A stretch of DNA of 64,000 bases from Fictibacillus sp. b24 (lineage in GTDB: Bacteria; Bacillota; Bacilli; Bacillales; Fictibacillaceae). How positions within the stretch are numbered: position 1 is the stretch's first letter; every line of letters begins with the position of its first letter. Positions 8,524-17,604 of the stretch are shown here, piece by piece. The DNA lies in assembly GCF_030348825.1 (NCBI RefSeq), contig NZ_JAUCES010000005.1, positions 806,001 to 870,000 of the forward strand, given 5' to 3'. A program made the position numbers and the translations under genes. The notes beneath the pieces were generated by a model. It was given only the letters and a program-made list of their open reading frames with translations. It did no database searches and had not been told where the DNA came from.

Positions 8524-8944
8524 TACTGTTTTGAATTTTCTATTTTATCCAACTATTATTGTCATCTATTATTTTTAGGTGTTTGTTTAAAAGGAGTACT
8601 GATGAATTTAGATTAAAGAGAAGTAACTCTGATTAATTCGAATTGAAACATTGAACAAATTCATATTTGTTTAGAAAACTAAATACTTGGCGAATATTTA
8701 AGGAGCTTCATACAAATAAATTTTAGGTTAATTGAAAGATTGTGATTGATGATGAAACTTTTCTTTTGATGGAGTTTCCCTTGTTCTACATTCTATAGGA
8801 AGATTGTAAAAAAAATGTACTTATACTAGCGGGGGCAATTCTCAGGAAAGTTAATAATAGAAAAAGACGGTTTTTTCGTAAGATAAGGTATATTATATTT
8901 GTAGAATAGATTCTCTTTTAAGATAAGAAAAGTAGGTGAACAAA

Positions 8945-9094
8945 GTGGGTAAATATCAATTGGATTCCAAAAGTAAGGTAGCTGTGACAAAGTTTCATGA
9001 AAAGCAAGCGCCTGCCAAATTTGATAAAAAGAAGCATCTTGAAAAAATTCGTGCGGAGTATTTGAAAAAGAAGCAAAAGCAAACAGATAAATAA
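8945..9094 (+). CDS. Small basic hypothetical protein (49 aa)
   Basis: A GTG-started ORF encodes 49 residues, about one third of them Lys, with a mixed-charge helix at the C-terminus (KKKHLEKIRAEYLKKKQK). There is no membrane segment or Cys motif. An RBS-like AGTAGGTGA lies 5 nt upstream and a good terminator follows directly, which supports a real transcription unit. I do not recognise the family. Confidence 0.55.
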   Translation: MGKYQLDSKSKVAVTKFHEKQAPAKFDKKKHLEKIRAEYLKKKQKQTDK

Positions 9095-9104
9095 TATGAA
9101 TGAA

Positions 9105-9138
9105 AACATAGGAAGATTAAATTCTCCCTATGTTTTTC
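9105..9138 (+). terminator. Terminator after the 49-aa gene
   Basis: AACATAGG (9105-9112) pairs with CCTATGTT (9127-9134), followed by TTT. Confidence 0.75.
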
Positions 9139-9187
9139 TTATTCGAAGTTTTTCAATATCTTCTGCAATCCAGTGCTGCTACAGAGT

Positions 9188-9234
9188 AAAAAAACCAATT
9201 TCTCATTTTTAAATTCTGAGTAGTTGGTTTTTTT
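9188..9234. terminator. Second, bidirectional terminator-like hairpin
   Basis: An A-rich arm ending ACCAA pairs with TTGGTTTTTTT, with an inner CTCA/TGAG pairing. It isolates the following monooxygenase gene from upstream transcription. Confidence 0.6.
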
Positions 9235-9328
9235 ATATTAAAATTCCTACTTTTGTATATTTTTCTTACGCTATCCCAAATTGGTATAATTAATAAACAT
9301 CAAAGTATTGCAGGGAAGGGTGATCAAT

Positions 9329-10501
9329 ATGGGGATATCAAGCACTCCCTCAAAAGTAATCGTTAGTGGTGGTGGGTTAGGCGGACTTTCAGTAGCAAAT
9401 ACCTTGCAGCAAGTAGGTATGGACGTTTCTGTATACGAGAGGGCTGCGGAACTTAAGGAAATGGGTGCAGGCATTGTTTTGGCTGCAAATGCTATGAAAG
9501 CATTGGACAAGTTGGGTATCGGCGAACAGGTTCGTAGAATTGGATCATCCGTTAAAAAAGCAGAAATACGAACTTGGGATGGAAAGCTTCTGGTTGATTT
9601 ACCAGTTCATATACAGGCAAAGCGATATGGGACTTACAGTTATTTGATTCATCGAGCAGATTTACAGAGCATTTTATATCAAAATTTAAAACCAGATACT
9701 GTTTTTTTAGGAAGAAAGCTTGTACATAATGAACAGGATAATTCGAAAATTAGGGCGATATTCGAGAACAAGGAGGTAGTTGAAGGTGATTTTTTAATAG
9801 GTGCCGACGGAGTTCACTCTCAATTGAGGAAATCCTTAATTGGCTCAACACCACTTCGTTATTCTGGGTTTACTGCTTTTCGCGGCATATCCCATTTTGA
9901 AGATGAACGCTTTCCGATTGAAACGGGAGGAGGTTTTGAGGCTTGGGGACCCGGCAAAAGGTTCGGATACTCTCATTTAGGTAAAGGGAGAATTTTTTGG
10001 TTTGCAGCTATTAATACCCCACTTGGAACACTGAAGGCAACAGAGAACAAAAAAACAACTGCTTTGGAGCATTTTAAGGGATGGTGGGGACCTATAGAAG
10101 CGGTCATTGAGTCAACTGAGGAAACAAATATTCTCACTCATGAAATTTTTGATAGGAAACCCATTAAATCATGGAGTCAGGGCAGGGCTACCTTACTTGG
10201 AGATGCGGCGCACCCAATGCTGCCAAATCTGGGACAAGGAGGTGCACAGGCTGTGGAGGATGCTTTAGTACTATCGCGTTGCCTTGTGAATCACCCGGAA
10301 GACATTCAGCAAGCACTTAGGATGTATGAAAAAATAAGAATTCCACGAACTACACAAGTTGTTAGGGGGTCTAGAGCTATGGGTAGATTTATGCAACTTG
10401 AGAATCCTGTATCCATCAAACTTAGGAACCTATTGCTGCGTACAATGCCTAGCTCACTTCAAATGAAGCGTTTAGAATGGTTGATTGGATATGAAGTGTA
10501 A
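9329..10501 (+). CDS. FAD-dependent aromatic-ring monooxygenase family protein
   Basis: The product has 390 residues of the group A flavoprotein monooxygenase family (p-hydroxybenzoate/salicylate hydroxylase type). An N-terminal dinucleotide fold (VSGGGLGGLSVA), the DG motif (LIGADGVHSQLR) and the GD motif (GDAAHPMLPNLGQGGAQA) are present in order. These enzymes use NAD(P)H and O2 to hydroxylate small aromatic or related substrates; the substrate is unknown. The ATG at 9329 follows AGGGAAGGGTGATC and is preferred to an in-frame TTG at 9308. It appears monocistronic. Confidence 0.88.
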   Translation: MGISSTPSKVIVSGGGLGGLSVANTLQQVGMDVSVYERAAELKEMGAGIVLAANAMKALDKLGIGEQVRRIGSSVKKAEIRTWDGKLLVDLPVHIQAKRYGTYSYLIHRADLQSILYQNLKPDTVFLGRKLVHNEQDNSKIRAIFENKEVVEGDFLIGADGVHSQLRKSLIGSTPLRYSGFTAFRGISHFEDERFPIETGGGFEAWGPGKRFGYSHLGKGRIFWFAAINTPLGTLKATENKKTTALEHFKGWWGPIEAVIESTEETNILTHEIFDRKPIKSWSQGRATLLGDAAHPMLPNLGQGGAQAVEDALVLSRCLVNHPEDIQQALRMYEKIRIPRTTQVVRGSRAMGRFMQLENPVSIKLRNLLLRTMPSSLQMKRLEWLIGYEV

Positions 10502-10560
10502 AACAGACGGATTGCTTTAAGATTAAAGTTGGCATTATGGATACTCAAAGGTAGGTATAA

Positions 10561-11079
10561 ATGATGAACATAAAAATTGAGAAAGCATCAGTTGAGCAAA
10601 AAGTAGTATTGCGAAATTTATTAGAACTGTACAAATACGATTTTAGTGAATATGATCCTGAAGATGTTAATGAACATGGTGAATATGGTTATAAGTATTT
10701 TGATCATTATTGGACTGAACCAGAACGCTTTCCATTTTTAATTACGGTGGATGACAAGTATGCTGGTTTTGCGTTAGTTCGAAAAAAGACTCAGGATCAT
10801 ATGACCATTGAATTTTGTTTTTCAATGGCAGAATTTTTTATTATGAAAAAATACCGAAAAAATGGTGTTGGTAAGCATGCAGCCACCTATCTGTTTGATA
10901 GGTTCCCTGGAAAATGGGAGGTTGCGCAAATAAAAGAGAATATTCCCGCTCGGAAATTTTGGGTAAAGGTTATTTCTGATTATACAAATAGAAACTATAC
11001 TGAAATCCAAAGAGATGACTGGGATGGCCCTATTCAAACATTTATTACATATAGCAATAATGTGGTAGATCAACCCTGA
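10561..11079 (+). CDS. GNAT-family N-acetyltransferase
   Basis: The product has 172 residues. The acetyl-CoA pyrophosphate-binding loop is visible as YRKNGVGKHAA (about residues 97-107), followed by the usual later strand and helix (NIPARKFWVKV). The substrate cannot be inferred. An RBS-like AGGTAGG precedes ATG at 10561; a second ATG at 10564 is possible. It follows the monooxygenase on the same strand after 60 nt. Confidence 0.8.
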   Translation: MMNIKIEKASVEQKVVLRNLLELYKYDFSEYDPEDVNEHGEYGYKYFDHYWTEPERFPFLITVDDKYAGFALVRKKTQDHMTIEFCFSMAEFFIMKKYRKNGVGKHAATYLFDRFPGKWEVAQIKENIPARKFWVKVISDYTNRNYTEIQRDDWDGPIQTFITYSNNVVDQP

Positions 11080-11206
11080 ATATATTCGGCGATCGGGTGC
11101 TTTTTCTTCAAGAAGGAGAAGTGCTCTTTTTTATATAGATAGTAGGAGGTTGAGATATTGTGTCGAAAACATATTTTAGCAACTTACTTTTAGGAGAGAA
11201 AAATTA

Positions 11207-11695
11207 GTGTATAAACATATGCCTTCTACTTACACATGTCCTTTTTGTTTGGCTGTTAATGGGAAAGAGGACGAAGAAAATAGGTTAGTTCAGACTAAGC
11301 AGAAAGATATTATCTATAAAGACGAATACGTAACGGCTTTGATCGCAACATTATGGTGGCCGAATAATAAAGGTCATGTGATCATCATTCCGAATCATCA
11401 CTATGAAAATATATTTGATTTACCGATAGAAATAGCCACTCGGATACATAAGTTATCTCAGCAGGTATCTTTCGCGCTCAAAGAGTGTTATGAATGTGAT
11501 GGGATCTCAACAAGACAACATAATGAGCCAGGGGGAAGTCAGGATGTTTGGCATTACCACCTGCATGTATACCCTAGATATTTCAATGATGATCTTTATC
11601 TGACCCATGGGAGTTTAAGTGATCCCTCTGAGCGTTTAGTTTTTGCCGAAAAACTCAGGGCTTGGTTTCAAGCTAACATCCTGGTAAATAGTTAA
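11207..11695 (+). CDS. HIT-domain nucleotide-binding hydrolase
   Basis: The product has 162 residues with the histidine triad HYHLHVYPR near residues 118-126 and a CPFC pair at the N-terminus. HIT proteins hydrolyse or transfer nucleoside monophosphates from phosphoramidates or dinucleotides. The start is GTG with AGGAG upstream; ATG at 11219 is an alternative. The upstream strands (GHVIIIPNHHYENIFDLP) are typical of HIT proteins. No neighbour suggests a substrate. Confidence 0.85.
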   Translation: MYKHMPSTYTCPFCLAVNGKEDEENRLVQTKQKDIIYKDEYVTALIATLWWPNNKGHVIIIPNHHYENIFDLPIEIATRIHKLSQQVSFALKECYECDGISTRQHNEPGGSQDVWHYHLHVYPRYFNDDLYLTHGSLSDPSERLVFAEKLRAWFQANILVNS

Positions 11696-11800
11696 TATAC
11701 AAATACAATAGAAAGTTAGTGGATTCACACGGCTATTTAATCGATTTATTACATAACTAATCTTAAACTATAGTGTGTAAACAATAAGGAGGAAACGAAT

Positions 11801-12379
11801 ATGACCAAGACAAATGAAATCAGCAATAAGGAGTTGTCACTAGAACAACGTGAAGAAATATTTAAAGTATTAAAAGAACGTTTTGAGAAGAACATGCACC
11901 GCCATGAAGATGTTGAATGGGCTAAAGTTCAAGCAAGGCTGGAAGCTAATCCTGAAAAACTTTGGTCTCTCAATGAAATGGAAATAACGGGCGGTGAACC
12001 GGATGTTGTTGAATACGATAAAGACATGGACGAATACATTTTTTATGATTGTTCAGCGGAAAGTCCTAAAGGTCGCAGAAGCGCTTGTTACGACCGTGAA
12101 GCGCTAGAGGCAAGAAAAAAACATAAACCGGAAAATAACGTTATTGATATGGCAGCTGCTATGGGCATTGAACTTTTAACAGAAAAACAATATCGAACGC
12201 TGCAGAAGCTTGAAAATTTCGATAAGAAAACATCGAGTTGGGTTCAAACTCCTTCTGATATTAGAGAACGCGGTGGTGCCCTATTTTGCGATTGGCGTTA
12301 TGGGCACGTATTTTTGTACCATAACGGTGCAGATTCTTACTATGGTGCCAGAGGATTTCGCGGCTCATTACGGGTATAA
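11801..12379 (+). CDS. DUF4256-family protein
   Basis: The product has 192 residues and is soluble, with no signal peptide. The text (NEMEITGGEPDVVEYD, FYDCSAESPKGRRSACYDREA, CDWRYGHVFLYHNGADSYY) matches my memory of the DUF4256 family, which has no known function. A strong AGGAGG precedes the ATG and a T-tailed hairpin follows. It is probably a single-gene unit. Confidence 0.72.
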   Translation: MTKTNEISNKELSLEQREEIFKVLKERFEKNMHRHEDVEWAKVQARLEANPEKLWSLNEMEITGGEPDVVEYDKDMDEYIFYDCSAESPKGRRSACYDREALEARKKHKPENNVIDMAAAMGIELLTEKQYRTLQKLENFDKKTSSWVQTPSDIRERGGALFCDWRYGHVFLYHNGADSYYGARGFRGSLRV

Positions 12380-12418
12380 TATTTTATAGATACAGCTAAT
12401 TTAACAAATTATTACCGA

Positions 12419-12452
12419 GTGCATTTCTTTATGAAGAAGTGTGCTTTTTTTA
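12419..12452 (+). terminator. Terminator of the DUF4256 gene
   Basis: GTGCATTTCTT pairs imperfectly with AAGAAGTGTGC and is followed by TTTTTT. In the rest of the gap to 12763 I see an AT-rich mqo promoter region and a weak hairpin (TAGG/CCTA, CGCC/GGTG, 12697-12725) in the probable mqo leader. Confidence 0.65.
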
Positions 12453-12763
12453 TTGGATTGAAAAGAAGTCAAGTGCTTAAATTTTTATATGAGAGGCAAT
12501 GACAAGGAGATCACCACACACTCCGCTTTAAAAGTAATAACCGTTTAAATGTGCTCCAAAACTGTCTGTACAGAATTGTCACTTTATATCAGCTTTCAAA
12601 TAATTTATAATTATCATATAAGCGTAAATATTTATTCTGTAAATAAATGTAATATATTATGATATTGTTTTAATGGATACAAAACAAGTGTGTGACTAGG
12701 TCGCGCCTTAGCTTGGTGATGCCTACATTTTTATGCAAATTTTAAAAGAAAAGGTTGATAAAA

Positions 12764-14308
12764 ATGAGCAACAAAGAAACTAAAACAGACGTCATTTTAA
12801 TTGGTGCCGGAATCATGAGTGCGACTTTAGGTACTCTTTTGAAGGAACTTGTACCTGAATGGGAAATTACGGTTTATGAAAAGCTCGCTAGTGCAGGAGA
12901 GGAAAGTTCTAATGAGTGGAATAACGCTGGAACGGGACATGCGGCACTCTGTGAACTTAACTATACAGTCGAAAAACCAGATGGATCTGTAGATATCAGT
13001 AAGGCTATTACGATTAACGAACAGTTTCAGGTTTCCATGCAATTTTGGTCTTATCTTGTAAAAAGTCAGATGATCCAAAATCCAAAAGACTTTATCATGC
13101 CATTACCTCACATGAGTATGGTACAGGGTGAAGAAAATATATCGTTCTTAAAGAAACGTTTTGAAGCGATGTCCAACAATCCTCTGTTCAATGGTATGGA
13201 GTTTTCAGATGATCCTAAGAAACTTATGGAATGGATTCCGCTTATTATGCAAGGACGTCCTGCTGATGATGCAATTGCAGCTACCAAAATTGACTCTGGA
13301 ACGGATGTAAACTTTGGTGCTTTAACACGAATCTTGTTCGACCACTTAAAAACGAAAAACTTAGATATTCAATATAAACATAGTGTTGAAAATTTAAAAC
13401 GTACGAGCGATGGTTCGTGGGAACTGAAAGTGAAGAATGTAGATACCGGGATCGTCGAGCGTAAGATAGCTAAATTCGTCTTTATTGGAGGCGGTGGCGG
13501 AAGTCTGCATTTACTACAAAAATCAGGTATTCCTGAAGGCAAGCATATTGGAGGATTCCCTGTAAGCGGAATCTTTATGGTGTGTAAAAAACCGGATGTT
13601 ATCGAGCAGCAGCATGCCAAAGTCTATGGAAAAGCCAAAGTTGGTGCACCGCCAATGTCTGTGCCTCACCTTGATACGAGATACATTGACAATAAAAAAT
13701 CATTGCTGTTTGGACCGTTTGCCGGCTTTTCGCCGAAATTTTTGAAAGCGGGTTCAATGTTTGATTTAGTCACTTCTGTTAAGCCGAATAATGTCTTAAC
13801 GATGCTAGCTGCAGGGGCAAAAGAGATGTCACTGACAAAATATTTAATTCAACAGGTCCTTTTATCGAAAGAACAGCGCATGGAAGAGTTGCGAGAGTTT
13901 ATCCCGAATGCGAAAGCTGAAGATTGGGATTTAGTAGTCGCTGGCCAGCGTGTGCAGGTTATTAAGGATACCGAATCAGGAGGAAAAGGAACGCTGCAAT
14001 TTGGTACAGAAGTGATTACAGCCGCTGATGGTTCGATCGCAGCATTGCTGGGCGCTTCTCCAGGGGCTTCCACTGCTGTAACGGTTATGCTTGAAATTCT
14101 CGATAAATGCTTCCCGGATCGCATGAAAGAGTGGGAGCCGAAAATCAAAGAGATGGTGCCTTCTTATGGCGCAGCACTAATGGATAACCCAGAGCTTCTG
14201 CAGGAAATTCATCGTTCAACAGCAGAGACGCTCGCACTAAGCAAAAAAGAGCCGTCATTAGCCGATTTTTCAAATGGCGAAACAGAGGCATTACCTGAAA
14301 AGGTTTAA
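12764..14308 (+). CDS. mqo: Malate:quinone oxidoreductase
   Basis: The product has 514 residues. The N-terminal FAD-binding motif ([15 protein letters not shown]) and Mqo-specific text ([22 protein letters not shown] spread over residues 46-67) are clear. Mqo is a peripheral membrane flavoprotein that oxidises malate to oxaloacetate and feeds electrons to quinone. Start ATG 12764 follows AAAAGGTTGAT; an in-frame TTG at 12755 lies inside the RBS region. It is monocistronic, with a terminator about 45 nt downstream. Confidence 0.96.
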   Translation: MSNKETKTDVILIGAGIMSATLGTLLKELVPEWEITVYEKLASAGEESSNEWNNAGTGHAALCELNYTVEKPDGSVDISKAITINEQFQVSMQFWSYLVKSQMIQNPKDFIMPLPHMSMVQGEENISFLKKRFEAMSNNPLFNGMEFSDDPKKLMEWIPLIMQGRPADDAIAATKIDSGTDVNFGALTRILFDHLKTKNLDIQYKHSVENLKRTSDGSWELKVKNVDTGIVERKIAKFVFIGGGGGSLHLLQKSGIPEGKHIGGFPVSGIFMVCKKPDVIEQQHAKVYGKAKVGAPPMSVPHLDTRYIDNKKSLLFGPFAGFSPKFLKAGSMFDLVTSVKPNNVLTMLAAGAKEMSLTKYLIQQVLLSKEQRMEELREFIPNAKAEDWDLVVAGQRVQVIKDTESGGKGTLQFGTEVITAADGSIAALLGASPGASTAVTVMLEILDKCFPDRMKEWEPKIKEMVPSYGAALMDNPELLQEIHRSTAETLALSKKEPSLADFSNGETEALPEKV

Positions 14309-14350
14309 ATATTTTTCAAAAACACTAGATTGAGTTTCACAAAATAAGCA

Positions 14351-14381
14351 AAAGAGCTGGCATTGTGCTGGCTCTTTTTTC
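14351..14381 (+). terminator. Terminator of mqo
   Basis: AAAGAGC pairs with GCTCTTT around a TGGC/GCTG-containing loop, with a T tract. Confidence 0.8.
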
Positions 14382-14523
14382 TTTATTTTTATTGACCCAG
14401 TAAGCTATTACAAGTAATTATCTAAAATCTAGCTGGCTACTGGGATGTTTAAGTTCTAGAAGGTGCAATTTCGGGTACAGAAACTGATTATTTTATATAC
14501 CTTGTGGGGCATTTATTTCATGT

Positions 14524-14628
14524 AATCCAAAAGTTTTGGTCAGTAATCCACAAATATTAGCTGTTTATCCACGAGATTCAGCTCTCAATCCAAAAATTTT
14601 TGACATATATCCACGAGTCTACAATCCT
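14524..14628. repeat. 21-nt phased degenerate tandem repeat, array A (5 units)
   Basis: The motif (A/T)ATCCA(A/C)(A/G)A starts at 14524, 14545, 14566, 14587 and 14608, exactly 21 nt apart each time. The rest of each unit is AT-rich and poorly conserved. No ORF with an RBS uses the region. It occupies the mqo-SASP gap. Similar phasing with related motifs appears near 52.5, 56.8 and 58.2 kb. Confidence 0.8.
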
Positions 14629-14845
14629 CGACAAATTTGGCGTTCTTAATATCTTGAAATACCCCCGACATAAGCATGAATTGCAATTGTGGCTCACTAC
14701 CTGCCCCTTAAAAATGCTTCTAAACTTCTTGTTCATATACAACCAAGGTTACGAAACCAACTTTTTAAAAAAATATGAAAATGTGATGTATAGAAATATA
14801 GGTTAGTGGGATTCTAAAAATAGAAATGACAGGGAGGTGAATAGA

Positions 14846-15034
14846 ATGGCTAGAAACAGCAATCAATTATCAGTACCTGGAGCTCAAGGTGCTCTTGACC
14901 AAATGAAGTATGAAATCGCTTCTGAGTTTGGTGTGAATCTTGGACCAGACACAACATCTCGTGCTAACGGATCAGTAGGTGGAGAAATCACGAAGCGTCT
15001 TGTAGCACAAGCTTTAGGTGGACAACGCTACTAA
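14846..15034 (+). CDS. Alpha/beta-type small acid-soluble spore protein
   Basis: The product has 62 residues and carries the family hallmarks: [20 protein letters not shown] and [21 protein letters not shown]. The germination-protease (GPR) site region is the [10 protein letters not shown] stretch. These proteins coat spore DNA and protect it from UV and heat, then serve as amino-acid reserve. A strong AGGGAGGTGA lies 5 nt before the ATG. Expression is expected from a forespore sigma factor, but I could not assign a clean promoter. Confidence 0.96.
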   Translation: MARNSNQLSVPGAQGALDQMKYEIASEFGVNLGPDTTSRANGSVGGEITKRLVAQALGGQRY

Positions 15035-15053
15035 TAAAATATCTTGGCTACGG

Positions 15054-15082
15054 CTATCTGTTGCGTACAGATAGTCTTTTTA
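15054..15082 (+). terminator. Terminator of the SASP gene
   Basis: A perfect 8-bp stem CTATCTGT (15054-15061) / ACAGATAG (15067-15074) is followed by TCTTTTTA. Confidence 0.9.
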
Positions 15083-15220
15083 TTTTGCACTCTTAATTCT
15101 GGTGTTGACTCCCTAACTAAATAAAGTCTCAAGCGGCATATTTTTATTAACGATCCTTTAGTTATGAATCGTTTTTTAAACAACCGTTTAAACTATCACT
15201 GTCTGGAGGTGAATGTTGAA

Positions 15221-15367
15221 ATGAACGAAGATAAACCGCTTCACTTTGATGGAAGTCTTTTAAACCTCGATAAATTGGAAAAAGATTCGTTGAACGAACC
15301 TATTGTTTTAACAGATGAGATGAGAGCGAACATAAGCGGAAACCCTTATATGAACCAAAGTGAATAA
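15221..15367 (+). CDS. Small acidic hypothetical protein (48 aa)
   Basis: The ORF encodes 48 soluble, acidic residues (core LNLDKLEKDSLNEPIVLTDE). GGAGGTGA at 15205-15212 lies 8 nt before ATG 15221, so this start is preferred to an in-frame ATG at 15164. It lies 41 nt upstream of the azoreductase gene on the same strand and may be cotranscribed. Family not recognised. Confidence 0.6.
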   Translation: MNEDKPLHFDGSLLNLDKLEKDSLNEPIVLTDEMRANISGNPYMNQSE

Positions 15368-15408
15368 TAGGAAAAGGCAATGAAAATTGAAAGGCAGGGT
15401 TTAGATAT

Positions 15409-16044
15409 ATGACAAAAGTTTTATATATTACAGCACATCCACATGATGATCAAGTCTCATACAGCATGGCTGTTGGAAAAGCTTTTATTGAACAATATAA
15501 ACAAGTAAATCCGTCTCATGAAGTGGTGCACGTGGATTTGTACAAAGAGAATATTCCTCATATTGATGTAGATGTATTTAGTGGATGGGGAAAACTTCAG
15601 TCGGGTAGCGGATTTGAAGAGCTATCGCCAGAAGAGAAAACAAAAGTGGGCAGGCTTTCAGAACTCTGCGATCAGTTTGTTTCTGCTGATAAATACGTAT
15701 TTGTAACACCACTCTGGAACTTCTCTTTTCCGCCCGTGATGAAAGCGTATATTGACTCAATCGCTGTGGCAGGAAAGACGTTCAAATATACAGAGCAAGG
15801 GCCAGTCGGACTTTTAACGGATAAAAAAGCAATACATATTCAGGCCCGTGGCGGGATTTATTCAGAAGGACCAGCAGCAGCTATGGAGATGGGGCACCGC
15901 TACTTAAGTATAATCATGCAGTTTTTTGGAGTGCCGTCGTTTGAAGGTCTGTTTGTAGAAGGACATGCAGCAATGCCTGATAAAGCGAATGAAATCAAAG
16001 AAAATGCCATTGCTCGTGCAAAGGATCAGGCGCATACGTTTTAA
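15409..16044 (+). CDS. azoR: FMN-dependent NADH-azoreductase / quinone reductase
   Basis: The product has 211 residues of the flavodoxin-like AzoR family. Recognisable parts are the FMN phosphate-binding start ([16 protein letters not shown]), [16 protein letters not shown] around residues 101-116, and [13 protein letters not shown]. Members reduce azo compounds and quinones by two-electron transfer from NADH and protect against thiol-reactive electrophiles. A terminator follows at 16104. Confidence 0.9.
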   Translation: MTKVLYITAHPHDDQVSYSMAVGKAFIEQYKQVNPSHEVVHVDLYKENIPHIDVDVFSGWGKLQSGSGFEELSPEEKTKVGRLSELCDQFVSADKYVFVTPLWNFSFPPVMKAYIDSIAVAGKTFKYTEQGPVGLLTDKKAIHIQARGGIYSEGPAAAMEMGHRYLSIIMQFFGVPSFEGLFVEGHAAMPDKANEIKENAIARAKDQAHTF

Positions 16045-16103
16045 TCTTTAAAACTGAAAACATGAAGAAGTCTTGGCCCTTGTGCTATGATTATTAAAAA
16101 TGA

Positions 16104-16129
16104 GCTGATCACCGTGGTCAGCCTTTTTT
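16104..16129 (+). terminator. Terminator of azoR
   Basis: GCTGATCA (16104-16111) pairs with TGGTCAGC (16115-16122), with one G-U pair, followed by CTTTTTT. Confidence 0.88.
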
Positions 16130-16160
16130 CGTTGCAACCAAAAGAAAGAAGGGGTAAGAC

Positions 16161-17066
16161 ATGATAGAGCTGCTGAGCATCATTCTTCCGGTATTTGCGA
16201 TCTTTGCCATCGGATTTATAGGACAAAAAAGTATGGGATTTGAAACGCAAACTCTTTCAAAAATGGCGCTTTATCTCATGTCACCATTCCTTGTTTTCCG
16301 TACGTTTTATGATACGACGTTTACGACAACATATGGATATATGCTCATCTATACGCTTATCCTTTGTTTTACGCTGATCGGCTTTGTGTATGTGATTAGT
16401 TATTTTAAAAAATACAGCATGCGTGAAACGTGCGGATTGATTTTAGCTTCTGCCTTTATGAACAATGGAAATTACGGTACACCTGTTGCACTTTTTGCGT
16501 TCGGTGCGGCGGGACTGGACTATGCGGTTGTCTTGATGGTTATTCAGCAGCTTGTGATGTGTACAGTTGGTGTTTATTATGCAGCAAAAGGGAGCCCTGA
16601 AAACGATGGCATCTCATCAGCCTTAAGAGCGGTACGACGAATGCCGATCGTTTACGGCGCGATTGCTGGTGTTGTGTTTCAGCAGTTGAACATCCCTATT
16701 GAAGGTTCAGTTTCAGAAGCATTGGATTTAGTGGCAAACGCTGCGATTCCGACCATAATGATTATCCTGGGTATGCAGCTTGCTAAGATTTCATTGCGCA
16801 ATGTTCAGGTGGAGAAGTTGACGTATTCATTGATATTAAAACTGGCGATTTCACCTGTCATCGCGTTTGGTATCACGCTGTTTTTACCGGTTGATGATAT
16901 GCTGGCAGCTATTATGATTTTGATGGCCGCGATGCCTTCAGCCGCAAACACAACGATGTACGCTCTGCAGTTTGGTACAGAGCCGGATTTTGTTTCGAGC
17001 GCAACGCTAGTGAGTACTTTGTTTTCACTGATCACGCTACCACTTTTGCTCGCGGTTTTATTGTAA
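16161..17066 (+). CDS. AEC-family (auxin efflux carrier type) transporter
   Basis: The product has 301 residues with about ten hydrophobic segments in two five-helix halves. The text between the halves is hydrophilic (about residues 140-160), and the second half contains MAAMPSAANTTMYALQFG, typical of AEC proteins. Bacterial members export or exchange small organic acids such as malate. The substrate is not determinable. The RBS is AAGAAGGGG. It is flanked by terminators on both sides. Confidence 0.87.
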   Translation: MIELLSIILPVFAIFAIGFIGQKSMGFETQTLSKMALYLMSPFLVFRTFYDTTFTTTYGYMLIYTLILCFTLIGFVYVISYFKKYSMRETCGLILASAFMNNGNYGTPVALFAFGAAGLDYAVVLMVIQQLVMCTVGVYYAAKGSPENDGISSALRAVRRMPIVYGAIAGVVFQQLNIPIEGSVSEALDLVANAAIPTIMIILGMQLAKISLRNVQVEKLTYSLILKLAISPVIAFGITLFLPVDDMLAAIMILMAAMPSAANTTMYALQFGTEPDFVSSATLVSTLFSLITLPLLLAVLL

Positions 17067-17073
17067 TAAAATA

Positions 17074-17107
17074 AAGAACTTCAAAAGGCTTTGGAGTTCT
17101 TTTTTTG
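17074..17107 (+). terminator. Terminator of the AEC gene
   Basis: AAGAACTTCAAA pairs with TTTGGAGTTCTT, followed by a T tract. Another weak hairpin (GAGCAGTT/AACTGTTC) sits near 17127-17152. The remainder to 17418 is AT-rich, with nothing else supported. Confidence 0.85.
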
Positions 17108-17418
17108 CATATAAAGAAGTATAACGAGCAGTTTTGGTGCAGAACTGTTCTTATTTTGCGTGCGTTATTTACTTTTTTTGATGCAATGTATTTCTAATAA
17201 TGACATTAATGGTAAATTGTCTGTGTGAGAAAAAGCGCAAAAATATATGCATGTTAGCATCTTTTTACCGACATCGAGGAAAATGCACAAAACAAGGTGC
17301 TTTAAGAAATATTTATTCTTAATTAAATATTTCTTAATTTACATAAAAACGGGGAGCATCTATTATGAATGCATACCCATTTAATTGGAAGTGCCTTGTG
17401 TTTAGAAAGGAAATCACG

Positions 17419-17604
17419 ATGGATGAAGATTTGAGTAAATTATTGCATGAAATTAAAATTTGCCGTCAGGAGATGTATGATCTCAAACCAAGCTCCAATG
17501 ACTTTTCAAATGCAGATCTTGTAAGTAAGAGTCAAAAGTTAGACAAGTTGATTTACCTCTACCAAAAACAAATCATGCAGCACATTCAATCTGAAAAAGA
17601 ATGA
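17419..17604 (+). CDS. Spo0E-like aspartyl-phosphate phosphatase
   Basis: The ORF encodes 61 residues. The Spo0E-family signature SxxLDxLI appears as SQKLDKLIYLYQ near residues 39-50 within two helices. Family members dephosphorylate Spo0A-P and delay sporulation. ATG 17419 follows AAAGGA and gives a typical length; an in-frame ATG at 17365 would add an unlikely 18-residue extension. The stop codon abuts the stop codon of the convergent LysR gene with no gap. Confidence 0.8.
   Translation: MDEDLSKLLHEIKICRQEMYDLKPSSNDFSNADLVSKSQKLDKLIYLYQKQIMQHIQSEKE

Noticed and set aside
12697-12725. Hairpin in the mqo leader as a riboswitch or terminator
   Set aside because: Only two 4-bp helices around a mismatched internal loop; too weak to call and no consensus aptamer is visible.
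14524-14628. Possibility that the 21-nt array is a CRISPR
   Set aside because: Units are contiguous and degenerate with no conserved 24-37-nt repeat, no unique spacers and no cas genes.
14600-14806. A 68-codon plus-strand ORF between mqo and the SASP gene
   Set aside because: No RBS, no recognisable protein text, and it overlaps the 21-nt repeat array; it is probably chance.
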